This document shows, one piece after another, positions 41,765 through 51,180 of a DNA stretch of 64,000 nucleotides. Under the pieces are notes generated by a model, which was not told where the DNA came from, made no database searches, and saw only the letters and a program-made list of their open reading frames with translations. A program made the position numbers and the translations under genes. Origin of the DNA: DASQDN01 sp963825845 (GTDB taxonomy: Bacteria; Acidobacteriota; Terriglobia; Bryobacterales; Bryobacteraceae); the NCBI GenBank assembly GCA_963825845.1, contig CAWGVL010000059.1:62001-126000 (forward strand). The letters run 5' to 3'. The number at the start of each line of letters is the position of its first letter. Position 1 is the stretch's first letter.

Positions 41765-43120
41765 CTACTGCAGCAGTTCCTCTACCCTGCTGTAAAGCTC
41801 TTCCATCGCATCTTCCGACTTCGCCTCGGTGGCGAATCTCAGCAGAGGCTCCGTATTCGAAGAACGGACGTGCACCCACCGGTCGGGCCACATCAACTTC
41901 AGCCCGTCCGTGCGATCCATCTGAGCGTCCGGAAACGCGTCCTCGAGTTGCAGCATCAGCGTGCCCAGCCTGCCGTGCTCATACGCGACCTTGCCGATCT
42001 TCCGGTAGTAGCACGGCAGTTGAGCTGCTAACTGAGACATCGTCAGCCCCGTCGACGCCATCCGATGCAGAAACAGGGCCATTCCGCTATAGCTGTCACG
42101 GCAAAGGTGTACCGCAGGAAAAATGATCCCGCCGCTCGACCCTTCGCCACCGATGGCCGCTTTCACGGCCTGGATCATCTCCACCACATTCGCTTCTCCG
42201 ACCGGAGTTCGATACACCGTACGGCCGAACTGCTGTGCGATGTCGTCAATCGCAGAGGAGGTCGTCAAATTCACCACGACGTCACCGGGCAAACGCTCCA
42301 GGGCCGCCTGAACCGCTAGCGCAAGAACGTCATCATTGTCCAAAACGTGTCCCTGTTCGTCGATAACGGCCAGACGGTCTCCGTCGGGGTCCTGGGCGAA
42401 GCCCACGTCGCACCCCGACTCTCGCACCAGATTTGCAATCTCGCCCAGCGTTTCCGGCTTCGGTTCGGCCTCACGAGGAAACGGAAGCGTCGGGTCCACA
42501 TTCATCGCGATCAGATCGCAGCCCAGTGACTCCGTCAGGAATCGGGGCGTCATCACCGATCCTGCTCCATTTACTCCATCTAGAGCAACGCGGAAGCGGC
42601 GCCTCTTCACAATGTCCACGTCAACGTGCAGGAGAACTCGCGATACGTGCAATCGCTGAGCCGATTCGAAGTCAGTGCGCACCTCGCGAATCTCTTCGTT
42701 GGGAGCCTGGTAAAACTCGCTTTGGTGATAGAGGTCGATCATCTCTTCACGCTCGTAGTTGTTGAAGAAGAGCCCGCGGCTGTTGAAGAGCTTCAATGCA
42801 TTGTACTCGGGTGGATTATGGGAAGCGGTGATCGCGATGCCGCCACGCGCCCGCGACGCAGTGACATACATCTGAATGCTCGGCGTGGGTAAGACACCGA
42901 GGTCCACCACCTCACACCCGGCCGCCAGTAAACCGCATTGCACGGCATGTTGGAGCATCGGTCCAGTGGCGCGCGTATCTCGGCCGACCAACACGACTCC
43001 ACGGCCTACATAGCTTCCGAAGGCCTGTCCGAAGGCGCACGCCAACGCGGGCGTAAGGAAATCTCCGACAACTCCCCGAATCCCGGAGACCCCGATCTTC
43101 AGCAAATGCTCACGAGCCAT
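41765..43120 (-). CDS. Phosphomannomutase/phosphoglucomutase family protein (second of pair)
   Basis: About 451 residues starting MAREHLLKIGVSG. Motifs: GIRGVVGDFL, serine loop ITASHNPPEYN, metal loop DPDGDRLAV and the phosphate-binding RSSNTEPLLRF. The family interconverts hexose-1- and -6-phosphates (glucose or mannose). The ATG overlaps the stop of the upstream paralogue by one base (TAATG), so the pair is translationally coupled. Which sugar each prefers cannot be read from sequence. Intact. Confidence 0.87.
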   Translation of the reverse strand: MAREHLLKIGVSGIRGVVGDFLTPALACAFGQAFGSYVGRGVVLVGRDTRATGPMLQHAVQCGLLAAGCEVVDLGVLPTPSIQMYVTASRARGGIAITASHNPPEYNALKLFNSRGLFFNNYEREEMIDLYHQSEFYQAPNEEIREVRTDFESAQRLHVSRVLLHVDVDIVKRRRFRVALDGVNGAGSVMTPRFLTESLGCDLIAMNVDPTLPFPREAEPKPETLGEIANLVRESGCDVGFAQDPDGDRLAVIDEQGHVLDNDDVLALAVQAALERLPGDVVVNLTTSSAIDDIAQQFGRTVYRTPVGEANVVEMIQAVKAAIGGEGSSGGIIFPAVHLCRDSYSGMALFLHRMASTGLTMSQLAAQLPCYYRKIGKVAYEHGRLGTLMLQLEDAFPDAQMDRTDGLKLMWPDRWVHVRSSNTEPLLRFATEAKSEDAMEELYSRVEELLQ

Positions 43121-44487
43121 TACGCGAGTTCCCTCACCTGCTCCATTACAGCCTCGAACAATGCGTCCGGCGGCGATCCCCGCTGCTCGCAAATCACTCT
43201 CAGGATCGGCTCGGTCTGACTGACGCGAACGTGGAACCACCGGTCATCCCAATCCACGCGTAATCCGTCCTCAACATTGACCTTGCCGTTGGCGTATTCC
43301 TTCCGAAGCGTCGCAAACAGTTCCGGCACGCGCGGCGAAGTCAGAGGAGCCTCCGCTTTCTTCATGTAGTATTTCGGGTATCCTGCGAGAATTTCGCTGA
43401 GAGTTCGGCCCCGTTCCACGATCATCGACAGAATCACCAGCATCGAGGCAATCCCGTCATACACGAACTCGAACTGCGACATCATCACCGCGCCCGTACC
43501 TTCACCCGCAATCGCGATCTGATCTTTCCGATACCCGGCCAGCGCATCGATGGTTGCCTGCCGGCCAACCGGAACGCGTACGACACGACCCTCCCTCAAT
43601 CCGACCACATGCTCGAGAAGCGCCGTGCTGGACAGATTTGTGATCACGATCTTGCCTTCAGAGCGCGGCAATATGTAGTCCGCGATCAGAGGCAGAATCA
43701 TCTCCTCCGACACAGCCTCACCCTCGCTGGTCGCAACGCCTACCCGGTCCGAATCGACATCGAATTGAAATCCCGCGTCTGCGCGGAGCGGACGCATTAG
43801 TGGCGCCAACTGCAACCCGATCGTCTCGGCCGAAATCATTGGATTGTGCGCGAAGTGCTTCCCGTCCGGACGCTCATTGATAAGAATGAATTCGAAACCG
43901 AAGCGCTCGTTCATCCGCTTCAGAATCGCCGATGACGTTCCATTGCAGCAGTCGATTACGACCTTCAGCGATTTCAACGGCTCGAAATCGAAGGTGGAAG
44001 CGAGTTCGTCCAGATATGCGTCGATCGTGTTGGTATCCGTGCAGAGACGCCCCACACCCTGCCAGTCGACCAGATTGAACTTCCGAAGATGGTAGATGTC
44101 GAGCAGTTCATTGGCTTCGGCCGTCGAGAGATAGGTTCCTTTTGGTCCGAAGAACTTCACGGCGTTCCACTCGGCAGTATTGTGACTTGCCGTTATGGAG
44201 ATGCCGCCGGCCGCGTCCTTTCGCCGGATCGCATGTTGAATCACAGGAGACGAAGCGATCCCAAGATCCACAACCTCATGCCCGCATGCCAGCAGACCGG
44301 CAATTACTCCTTCCCGGATCATCCGCCCGCTCGCGCGCGGATCGCGTCCGATGAGAACGGGGCGGCCCGGCTCGACAAAGGTACCGAACGCCGAAGCAAA
44401 GTCGATGACGTGACCAGCGGTCAGACCCGCGCCGACGACCCCACGTAATCCGACCTGCGAAATTCGAAGCGCTTTTCGTCCACGCAT
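43120..44487 (-). CDS. Phosphomannomutase/phosphoglucomutase family protein (first of pair)
   Basis: A 455-residue paralogue of the downstream gene. It keeps the serine loop ITASHNTAEWN, but the metal loop is DVDSDRVGV rather than the usual D-P-D-G-D-R. All three Asp ligands remain, and the phosphate loop is QTEPILRV rather than N-T-E-P. It opens RISQVGLRGVVGAGLT. It is the first gene of a coupled pair and starts 4 bases after the end of the DUF1080 gene on the same strand. Substrate uncertain; perhaps divergent specificity. Intact. Confidence 0.85.
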   Translation of the reverse strand: MRGRKALRISQVGLRGVVGAGLTAGHVIDFASAFGTFVEPGRPVLIGRDPRASGRMIREGVIAGLLACGHEVVDLGIASSPVIQHAIRRKDAAGGISITASHNTAEWNAVKFFGPKGTYLSTAEANELLDIYHLRKFNLVDWQGVGRLCTDTNTIDAYLDELASTFDFEPLKSLKVVIDCCNGTSSAILKRMNERFGFEFILINERPDGKHFAHNPMISAETIGLQLAPLMRPLRADAGFQFDVDSDRVGVATSEGEAVSEEMILPLIADYILPRSEGKIVITNLSSTALLEHVVGLREGRVVRVPVGRQATIDALAGYRKDQIAIAGEGTGAVMMSQFEFVYDGIASMLVILSMIVERGRTLSEILAGYPKYYMKKAEAPLTSPRVPELFATLRKEYANGKVNVEDGLRVDWDDRWFHVRVSQTEPILRVICEQRGSPPDALFEAVMEQVRELA

Positions 44488-44490
44488 CAG

Positions 44491-45306
44491 TTATAAGGTC
44501 TTGACTTTGATGTTCTTAAACCATACATCGTCGCCGTGATGTTGCAGCGCGAAAGGACCACTCGGCTTCGGGTCGCTCAGGATGTCGCGAATAGTGGGCG
44601 CATACTTGCCCCATCGCTTCTCGGCTCCGGCGGCGATAGCAGGGTCCTTCAACGAGCCTTCGAGCACTTTCGTACCGTTGATCCAGTGCTCAAATTGCTG
44701 ACCTTTGACACGCAGGAGTGACGAATTCCATTCTCCAGCAGGCCTGGCAGCCTTCGTGTTCGCAGGAATCATCGAATACAAAGCCCCGGTCTGGCGAGTG
44801 GGTCCCTTAAGCGCATCTGGATGCCGTTCGTCATCGATCAACTGAAACTCGAAGGCGATAGTGTAGACGAACCCAGTCGAGTCCCGCGCCATTGTCTTTC
44901 GATCTGATTTTGGATTGCTCAACTCGCGCCCGAGCAGCCCCTCGAAAGCCCCCGGGCCTTCCTGTTTCTTAGAGTTGTTGACGAAAACTTCCTTTTGGAT
45001 CCGGTATTTGAGGCCGGTATTGCCGCCTTCTGAGACTTTCCAGTCGAACTTCAGTTCGAAGTCGCCATAACTTTTCGCTGTGATGAGATCTTCTTCGATT
45101 TGGGGCTTCTTTACTGTCGTAAGAGTTCCGTCTTCTATTTTCCACGCCGTTCCGGGTTGGTTCTTTCTGGCCGGATCGAGCCAGCCGTTCATAGTCTTCC
45201 CGTCGAACAAAAGCATCCAGCCTTCTTTCTTCTCGGCAGGCGTAAGAACATTGTCGGCCGCAAACAGGAACGTAGGGAGGATCAGAAGAACAAGAGCACG
45301 TGCCAT
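44491..45306 (-). CDS. Secreted DUF1080 (3-keto-disaccharide hydrolase-like) protein
   Basis: 271 residues with signal peptide MARALVLLILPTFLFA. DUF1080 beta-sandwich features: WMLLFDGKTMNGWLDP near the N-terminus, TGLKYRI, EFQLIDDERHPDA and, at the end, FALQHHGDDVWFKNIKVK. It is longer than the DUF1080 protein at 12.2 kb and closer to the classical form. It leads a run of three genes on the minus strand with the phosphohexomutases, consistent with sugar processing. Intact. Confidence 0.88.
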   Translation of the reverse strand: MARALVLLILPTFLFAADNVLTPAEKKEGWMLLFDGKTMNGWLDPARKNQPGTAWKIEDGTLTTVKKPQIEEDLITAKSYGDFELKFDWKVSEGGNTGLKYRIQKEVFVNNSKKQEGPGAFEGLLGRELSNPKSDRKTMARDSTGFVYTIAFEFQLIDDERHPDALKGPTRQTGALYSMIPANTKAARPAGEWNSSLLRVKGQQFEHWINGTKVLEGSLKDPAIAAGAEKRWGKYAPTIRDILSDPKPSGPFALQHHGDDVWFKNIKVKTL

Positions 45307-45337
45307 CAATGACTTTCATTTTAAGTGACAATGTCAG

Positions 45338-45961
45338 TTGGCAACTCGCAAGGTATTCCTGCTGTCACCGGCCAATACCGGCGGCGAGCGCGCGAAGATG
45401 CTGCTGAATGAACGCGCCACCTTCGATCTCGCTGAAAGACTGCGGGCGGAGGGCGCGCCGCTCGGGGACGTTTATTCGTTCATCAGCGGGTTGTATTTTC
45501 GGGGTAAGATGGCGTACTCAGCGGCGTTTGCGGCTCCGCCGGAAGGTGTACCGTCAGCGGTCGTGATCACTCCGGGCGCCGGTTTGATTCCACCGGAAAC
45601 AATCGTGAATGTTGAGACCATTCGATCCCTCGCCGAGATCGATATTCACGTGGATGAGCCGCGTTACCGTTCGCCGCTCGAGCATGATGCCCGGCTGCTG
45701 TGTGAAGCCGCCGGCAAGGACTGCGACTTCGTGCTTTTGGGTAGCATCGCGACCGCCAAGTACATGGAGCCGCTGGTCCGTTGTTTTGGCGACCGGCTCG
45801 TCTTCCCGTCGGACTTCGTGGGGCGCGGAGATATGAGCCGGGGCGGATTGATGCTGCGTTGCGCTCGTTCAGGCGAAGAATTGACGTACGTTCCAGCCAA
45901 AGGCGCGATTCGTCATGGGCAGCGTCCGCCGAAACTTCCCAAGTTGCGGCCGGATTCCTGA
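45338..45961 (+). CDS. Conserved hypothetical protein, 207 residues
   Basis: Starts with TTG at 45338 (MATRKVFLLSPANTGGERA). Soluble alpha/beta protein with blocks that recur in many bacterial genomes: GAPLGDVYSFISGLYFRGK, VITPGAG, DFVLLGSIATAKYMEPL, VGRGDMSRGGLMLR and, near the end, IRHGQRPPKL. No catalytic motif I can name, no membrane segment. Divergent from the DUF1080 gene, 31 bases between starts. I recognise the pattern as a widespread unnamed family, not a function. Confidence 0.75.
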   Translation: MATRKVFLLSPANTGGERAKMLLNERATFDLAERLRAEGAPLGDVYSFISGLYFRGKMAYSAAFAAPPEGVPSAVVITPGAGLIPPETIVNVETIRSLAEIDIHVDEPRYRSPLEHDARLLCEAAGKDCDFVLLGSIATAKYMEPLVRCFGDRLVFPSDFVGRGDMSRGGLMLRCARSGEELTYVPAKGAIRHGQRPPKLPKLRPDS

Positions 45962-46065
45962 CAAACCCTATTCCAGTCGGACACAGCGATTCGCGTTTCA
46001 GTAACTTGGCGTCGATGGCGCTGCGGGCTGCGCGTTGACGTGCGCTGCACATGACTGTTTGGAGC

Positions 46066-46296
46066 ATGTCGAAGATGATACAGGTACGGGATGTCCCGGA
46101 CTCTCTACAGGGCACGCTGAAGTCGCGAGCAGCGCGCGAACGCATGAGCCTTTCCGATTTCATCAACAGGGAGTTGGAGCGTGTGGCGGAGCGGCCCACG
46201 ATGCGGGAGTGGTTGGAAGATATGCAGCGGGCGAAGCCGATTCCGTCCAGGCGTACGGCTGCTCAGGTAATCCGCGAACTGCGAGAGGAACGATGA
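46066..46296 (+). CDS. FitA/VapB-like ribbon-helix-helix antitoxin
   Basis: About 76 residues: MSKMIQVRDVPDSLQGTLKS, RAARERMSLSDFINRELERVA, then a toxin-binding tail with RRTAAQVIRELREER. This is the FitA-type Arc/MetJ fold (one strand and two helices) with a C-terminal region that blocks a PIN toxin. Its stop overlaps the toxin start (ATGA). Upstream ATGs at 46051 and 46075 are alternative starts. The antitoxin is intact while the toxin is broken. Confidence 0.82.
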   Translation: MSKMIQVRDVPDSLQGTLKSRAARERMSLSDFINRELERVAERPTMREWLEDMQRAKPIPSRRTAAQVIRELREER

Positions 46297-46674
46297 TCGT
46301 TCTGGCTGCTTCCGTGGTTGTCGTACTGCTCACTAACGGCGTCCTGGCAGATTCCATCAGACACGAACTCGCCGGGCGTGATGAGTCGCTCGTTGATCCG
46401 CATCTGATCGAGGTGGAAGTCATTAGTGCATTTCGAAGACTAGTGGCCGGACCACGAATCGACTCTCATCGCAGCGCCCAGTTTCTCGCAGGGCTCGCGG
46501 CTTTGCCCGCCGAGCGGTATTCGCGCACGGCCGTATTTGGGAGCTATGGCACAATTTCACCGCTTACGATGCGGCGTACATCGCTTTGGCGGAAGCAACG
46601 AATTCCACCTGTACACGTGCGATGAGGAACTCCGTAAAGGTCACCGGACGCAAGTCGCGCTATTCACCAGTTGA
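46293..46674 (+). pseudogene. FitB/VapC-like PIN toxin, degraded
   Basis: PIN-domain pattern over three frames: MIVLAASVVVVLLTN at the start, LVDPHLIEVEVISAFRRL, then LWHNFTAYDAAYIALAE and LYTCDEELRKGHRTQVAL. Frame changes near 46520 and 46600. Family members begin I-V-L-D-A-S and keep a following Glu; here the first catalytic Asp is Ala, and the Glu near position 11 is Val. The later acidic residues (Glu in LIEVEV, Asp in AYDAAY) remain. Loss of the active-site Asp together with frame breaks argues for true decay, not only sequencing error. Confidence 0.75.
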
Positions 46675-46869
46675 TAGCGGCCGACTCCCTCCGGGCTGCA
46701 GATCCGCAGTTCGGGCGTTATACGACCGAGTGGGATGGCTTGGCGAAGGTCGGCTTCACGGTACCGATCCGTTCCGGCACTTTGGGGATATGCGTTTTTT
46801 CGATCAGGTGAAGACCATTCGCTCAGCGGATGTATATTTCTGAGTCATCTCGTTTCAGCCACCTACACA
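46675..46869 (+). other. Gene remnant downstream of FitB
   Basis: Short coding-like pieces in two frames (WDGLAKVGFTVPIRSGTLG, then DMRFFDQVKTIRSADVYF) follow the toxin remnant. They read as the tail of some enzyme, but I cannot name it. No start codon with a Shine-Dalgarno is seen. Confidence 0.3.
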
Positions 46870-46909
46870 TCAGGCGGACATCAAGCCTTAAGGCATGATG
46901 TCCGCCTGA
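46870..46909. repeat. 40-base near-perfect palindrome
   Basis: Arms TCAGGCGGACATCA and TGATGTCCGCCTGA are exact complements, and the 12-base centre contains the palindrome GCCTTAAGGC. Together this gives 19-base arms with one A-A mismatch. It lies between the convergent FitB remnant and the minus-strand barrel protein gene. No T-run follows on either strand, so it is not a typical Rho-independent terminator, although a strong hairpin could still stop transcription from both sides. Confidence 0.8.
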
Positions 46910-46953
46910 AACTTCGTTGGGTAGACTTCTACTCCTTCAGGCGTCCTTGCCCT

Positions 46954-47626
46954 TCAGTCGACCTGGCGAAGTTTAAAGGTCACCCGGAAATTGCAGAAAC
47001 CTTCTTTGTTCTCTCCGATATTTTCTATGTACGCTTCTCCAACGACGTTCTTATACAGTCCTGTTCCGCCAAGCACTACGCGAGTCGTCGAGCGATACGC
47101 GTTCGGCCAGGTTCCGTCAGTCATGAGCATGGAATTGTCAGCGTAGAGCGTAAACATCTCAGTCGGCGAAAGCTAGATCATGATCAGCGCTTTCGTGCTT
47201 TGAAGCTCGCACAAAATTGTCCAGATCGGTCGTGAAAGTCCCCCGGGATCTGTATTTGCCGATCCCTGGCGTCTTCGGATCGAACTGTGTCTTCCCAACC
47301 GGTATCGTACCTCCCGCGTAAACGTTTCCATCTTGAATAAAAGTGTCTCCCGGGAAAAAAGCCGACGGGTCCGCCTTCGGCTTTACATTATTTTGATAGT
47401 ACGGAAAACCCAACGCCACGTCCACGATAATCGATCTTGTGTTGCCGTTGCTCGCCAGGATTTCGCGAGGAAAGGCGATCGCGGCTACGAGCAATGACAT
47501 TGCCGCGGTGAGCCCGATCGCGGCAACAACCAGCTTATTCTTGGTCAAAATACTGCCCCGGATCCATCCAGGTAAATCGTTTGTTAAACGTCCTGAACAG
47601 CGCTCAAATTCAATCATGTTTTCCAT
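46954..47626 (-). CDS. Membrane-anchored AOC/dirigent-barrel-like protein (one frameshift)
   Basis: About 220 residues. ATG at 47626 has AGAGG upstream. An N-terminal signal-anchor (VVAAIGLTAAMSLLVAAIAF) precedes a beta-barrel with IIVDVALGFPYYQN, GNVYAGGTIPVG and, after a frame change near 47160, VVLGGTGLYKNVVGEAYIEN and FRVTFKLRQ. The G-G-T-G-x-Y element and strand spacing are those of the allene oxide cyclase/dirigent superfamily. Function in bacteria unknown. Divergent from the winged-helix/TolB gene, 75 bases between starts. Confidence 0.6.
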
Positions 47627-47701
47627 CTGTGTCCTCTCAATGGTGGTGTACAACCCTTAGCACCCTGCCATGTTTTGTGGTGGAATGGCGATGAGGACCC
47701 G

Positions 47702-49840
47702 ATGAGTTTATCCTCATCTGATATGAGGCGGGGTATTGCGCGCTTCGGTGAGTTCGAAGTCGACCTCTTGCGCCAGACACTTTCCGTTCGGGGCGTCAGA
47801 ATCAAACTCCGAGGCAGCCCTTTAAAGTGCTGGAATTATTAATCCAGCGCGCCCCGGAGATCGTTAGCCGCGATGAAATCCGACGGCACGTCTGGGGGGA
47901 TGACGTTTATAACGACTCGGCGCAGAACATTAACTTTTGCATTCGGCAGGTCCGTGCCGCGTTGGGGGATACCTCTGAAGGGCATTTGATCGAGACACTT
48001 CCCCGGCAGGGCTACCGATTCGTCGCGCTATTAGACGCGGCGCCGGGGGAGAGAGGCATCTCGGAACATCAGCCCGAGAAAGGACCACGACAGAGAGCTA
48101 CGACGAGACAGCGGTTGATCGCGGGCTTAGCTGGTGTCGTTGCAATTGGGATCGTCGTGGGAGTGTGGAACTGGCTTCTAACGCGGAAAACGGTATCCGG
48201 CGTCACACGCATCAGCCGCATCACCACCTATCCTGGCGATGAACGGGAGCCGTCGTTGTCCCCTGACGGTCGTCAAGCTGCGTTTTCCTGGGGCGGTGAG
48301 AAGGATGAGAATCGAGATATCTACGTTGTCCTTGTCGGCGAACAGCATCGGATTCGCCTCACAGTGACCCTGCAATGACGCTTATCCCGCCTGGTCGCCA
48401 GACGGCAAACAGATTGCCTTCATCCGGCGGCGGTATGGCACCCGAGCGAGATCATACTCATTCCTGCTATTGGCGGCCCTGAACGGAAACTGCGGGAAAT
48501 ACGGTTAGGCGCTTGGATCAACAGCCGTGTGCTGGCCTGGAGCGCCGATGGAAGGTGGCTGTGTTTTACAACCGAGATTGTACGGCCGGCCATCATATGC
48601 TTTTCCTAGTAGAGATTATCCGGGCAACGTTAAGCAGATATTGCCTGACGAGGATAATGGCATAGGCGATTCTTCGCGCCGCGTTTTCACCGGATGGCAA
48701 ATGGCTGGCTTTCGTTCGCTTCGAACATCCTGCGAATAGCAGTCTTTTTTTCACAGCGACTTTCGAGTGGCATGATGCCGGAAGGTCGTCCGATACTAGT
48801 CAAGGACGCGGGCGTCAATCCAAGGGCTCCCGTTTGGACGCCGGACGGAAAGCGACTATTCTTTCTTGACAGATCGCGGATCATGGAGGCGGCAATCGGA
48901 GTACGGCCCGCCCCTTTTACGTTTCGGATTCCACTTTCACCGAACTAGCCATCGCCGGGACAAGCCAGCAACTTGTAGCCTGCCTGCAGCACCAGCACTC
49001 GGAGATTTGGGCCATTCCCCTGATCGCTAACGGAATGAAAGCGGGCGGAGAGCCACAGCCTCTTGTTCGATCGACCGCGGACGAAGCCACTCCTGTTTTT
49101 CCCCGGATGGCCGTTGGTTAGCTTTTGCCAGCTCACGGAGTGGTTCATCGGAAGCGTGGCTATCCCACGCTGACGGAAGCAACCCGCGACAGCTTACGCA
49201 TTCATCTTTTCATATCGTCGGACTCTTTCGTTGGTAAGCCGATGCGCGGTCAGTGGCATTCCACGGGGAGATTACCAAAAGATCCGCAAATCTACGTCAT
49301 CAGAATTGACGACGGCGTGGTGAGACAGATCACGCGTGGGAAGCCGGGGTTTATGTCGCCGTCCTGGTCACGGGACGGCCACACCTTATATGCCGACGCT
49401 CTCGAAGACGGTAGCGACCGAACCTATCTCATTCCGGTCGCAGGCGGCAAGCTGCGGTTTGTATTTACCGGATCCGATCGGTCGAGGTTCCTGGTCGAAA
49501 TCATTTGATCTACGGAAAACAGGACCAGCCTGGAATCTATGGCCGGTCCCTCCGTGGCGATCTGGCGACGAATCCCGAGCAGTTGTTGGTGACGGACTAT
49601 CAGGCACCTTGGGGAGGCTTCTATCCGATGTCGGACGGCATCTACTATGTTGGTTGTAACTCTGATGGAATTCCTCGCATGTTTCGCTTCTACTCGTTTG
49701 ACACCGGAAAGTCAGTGGACGTGGCTCCTTCCCCGACTAACTTAGCTCTAGGCCTTACTGTGACACCGGACAGAACCCGGTTAGCCTATGCCACCGTTTC
49801 GCGCGGCAGCGAAGACTTGGTACAAATCGATCTTCAATGA
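47702..49840 (+). CDS. Winged-helix DNA-binding protein with TolB/PD40 propeller (frameshifted)
   Basis: ATG at 47702 with GAGGA upstream. N-terminal OmpR/CadC-type winged helix (RFGEFEVDLLRQTL, LLIQRAPEIVSRDEIRRHVWG, INFCIRQVRAALGD), one transmembrane helix (LIAGLAGVVAIGIVVGVWNWLL), then a TolB-like propeller with repeats such as GDEREPSLSPDGRQAAF and FMSPSWSRDGHTLYADAL. This CadC-like one-component layout is common in Acidobacteria. Many frame changes between about 47820 and 49500 (at least six); the order of blades is preserved. It would sense a periplasmic signal through the propeller and bind DNA at the membrane. Confidence 0.75.
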
Positions 49841-50056
49841 CACATACGGAATGACGACGTCCGTTCATTGCGCGGGATCAGCATGCGTCGCCAGACAAGA
49901 CAGGAATCAAGCTCTCGGGCAAAAAGTACGCTCGAGCTATGAACACGAGCACTTTACTGGCCCGCCCGCGAGACTAGACCGTCAGGTCCATGAAAAGAGC
50001 GATCTCAGAATGTGGTGAGAAGAGATTAAGGCTGATGAAGTCAAGTTCACGCCACC

Positions 50057-51082
50057 TTAAACAAGCTCGTGAACCTCACTTGCAAGCTCCTTCAGCTTCC
50101 TTAGTGCATGCCCTTGATCGATCGACTTCGCCGCAAGCTCCGTGCCCGATCGGAACTCGCTCGCCCTGCCCGCCGCCACTAACGCGACGGCAGCATTCAC
50201 CAGCACAATATCCCGCTTCGGCCCCCTCGCTCCTTGGAGAACTTCCAGCGCAATGTCGCGATTCGTCTCCTTGTCCGCGCCCACAAGATCTTCAGGCTTG
50301 GCCATGGGAACCCCGAAATCATCCGGGGTAAGAATCTGTTCCGCAATTGCGCCGCCTCGGATCTCGAGGACCCGGGTCTCCGCAGTCGTCGTGACCTCGT
50401 CGAGGCCATCGAGCCCGTGGACTACAAATCCGCGCTGCATCCCAAGAGACGCGAGTGCCTCAGCGACGAGTTCCGCCGCTCGAAGTGAAGGCGCCCCGAC
50501 GACCTGAACCGACGGACAAGCTGGATTCAGTAAAGGTCCGAGCAAGTTGAAGGCAGTCCGCATTCGCAATTCGATTCGTGCCGCCTGCGCGTGCTTAAAC
50601 GTAGGATGCATCGCCGGAGCAAACATGAAGCCAATCCCGATTTCCCGGATGCACTTCGCGATCCGATCTGGAGGAAGGTTGATAGTGACTCCTAGAGCCT
50701 CGAGGATGTCGGCGCTCCCGCACTGACTGGACAGCGACCGGTTGCCGTGCTTTGCGACCTTCACGCCTGCGCCCGCCACGACGAAGGCCGCCACCGTTGA
50801 GATATTGAACGTGCATGAGCCGTCACCGCCCGTACCGCACGTATCAAGCACCGGCTCGTTCGTTATTCCCGTCTTCACCTTCACAGATTTCAGGCGCGCC
50901 GCACGAGCGAAGCCGACAAGTTCGTCCGGAGTCTCGCCTTTCATGCGCAGAGCGACCAGGAATCCGGAAATCTGCGCGGTTGTGGCGGTACCGCTAAGAA
51001 TTAGCTCCATCACCACTTGCGCCTCGGCGGAGCTCAGATTTTCGCGGTTCACCACCTTGTGGAGATAGGAAACGAACGACAT
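50057..51082 (-). CDS. trpD: Anthranilate phosphoribosyltransferase
   Basis: TrpD joins anthranilate and PRPP in tryptophan synthesis. 341 residues: catalytic and PRPP-binding LDTCGTGGDG about 83, KHGNRSLSSQCGSADILEALG, HPTFKHA, FNLLGPLLNPA and VVHGLDGLDEVT. No other trp gene is nearby. It is divergent from sucC, 98 bases between starts. Intact. Confidence 0.95.
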   Translation of the reverse strand: MSFVSYLHKVVNRENLSSAEAQVVMELILSGTATTAQISGFLVALRMKGETPDELVGFARAARLKSVKVKTGITNEPVLDTCGTGGDGSCTFNISTVAAFVVAGAGVKVAKHGNRSLSSQCGSADILEALGVTINLPPDRIAKCIREIGIGFMFAPAMHPTFKHAQAARIELRMRTAFNLLGPLLNPACPSVQVVGAPSLRAAELVAEALASLGMQRGFVVHGLDGLDEVTTTAETRVLEIRGGAIAEQILTPDDFGVPMAKPEDLVGADKETNRDIALEVLQGARGPKRDIVLVNAAVALVAAGRASEFRSGTELAAKSIDQGHALRKLKELASEVHELV

Positions 51083-51180
51083 GCTATAGTAAACGCTTGG
51101 CTTCCTTGCCAGACTAGCATGTAGTTTGCTCCGACCTCGTCTGGTAAAGCGGACACCCGCGGGAGCCTCTAACTAATCCG

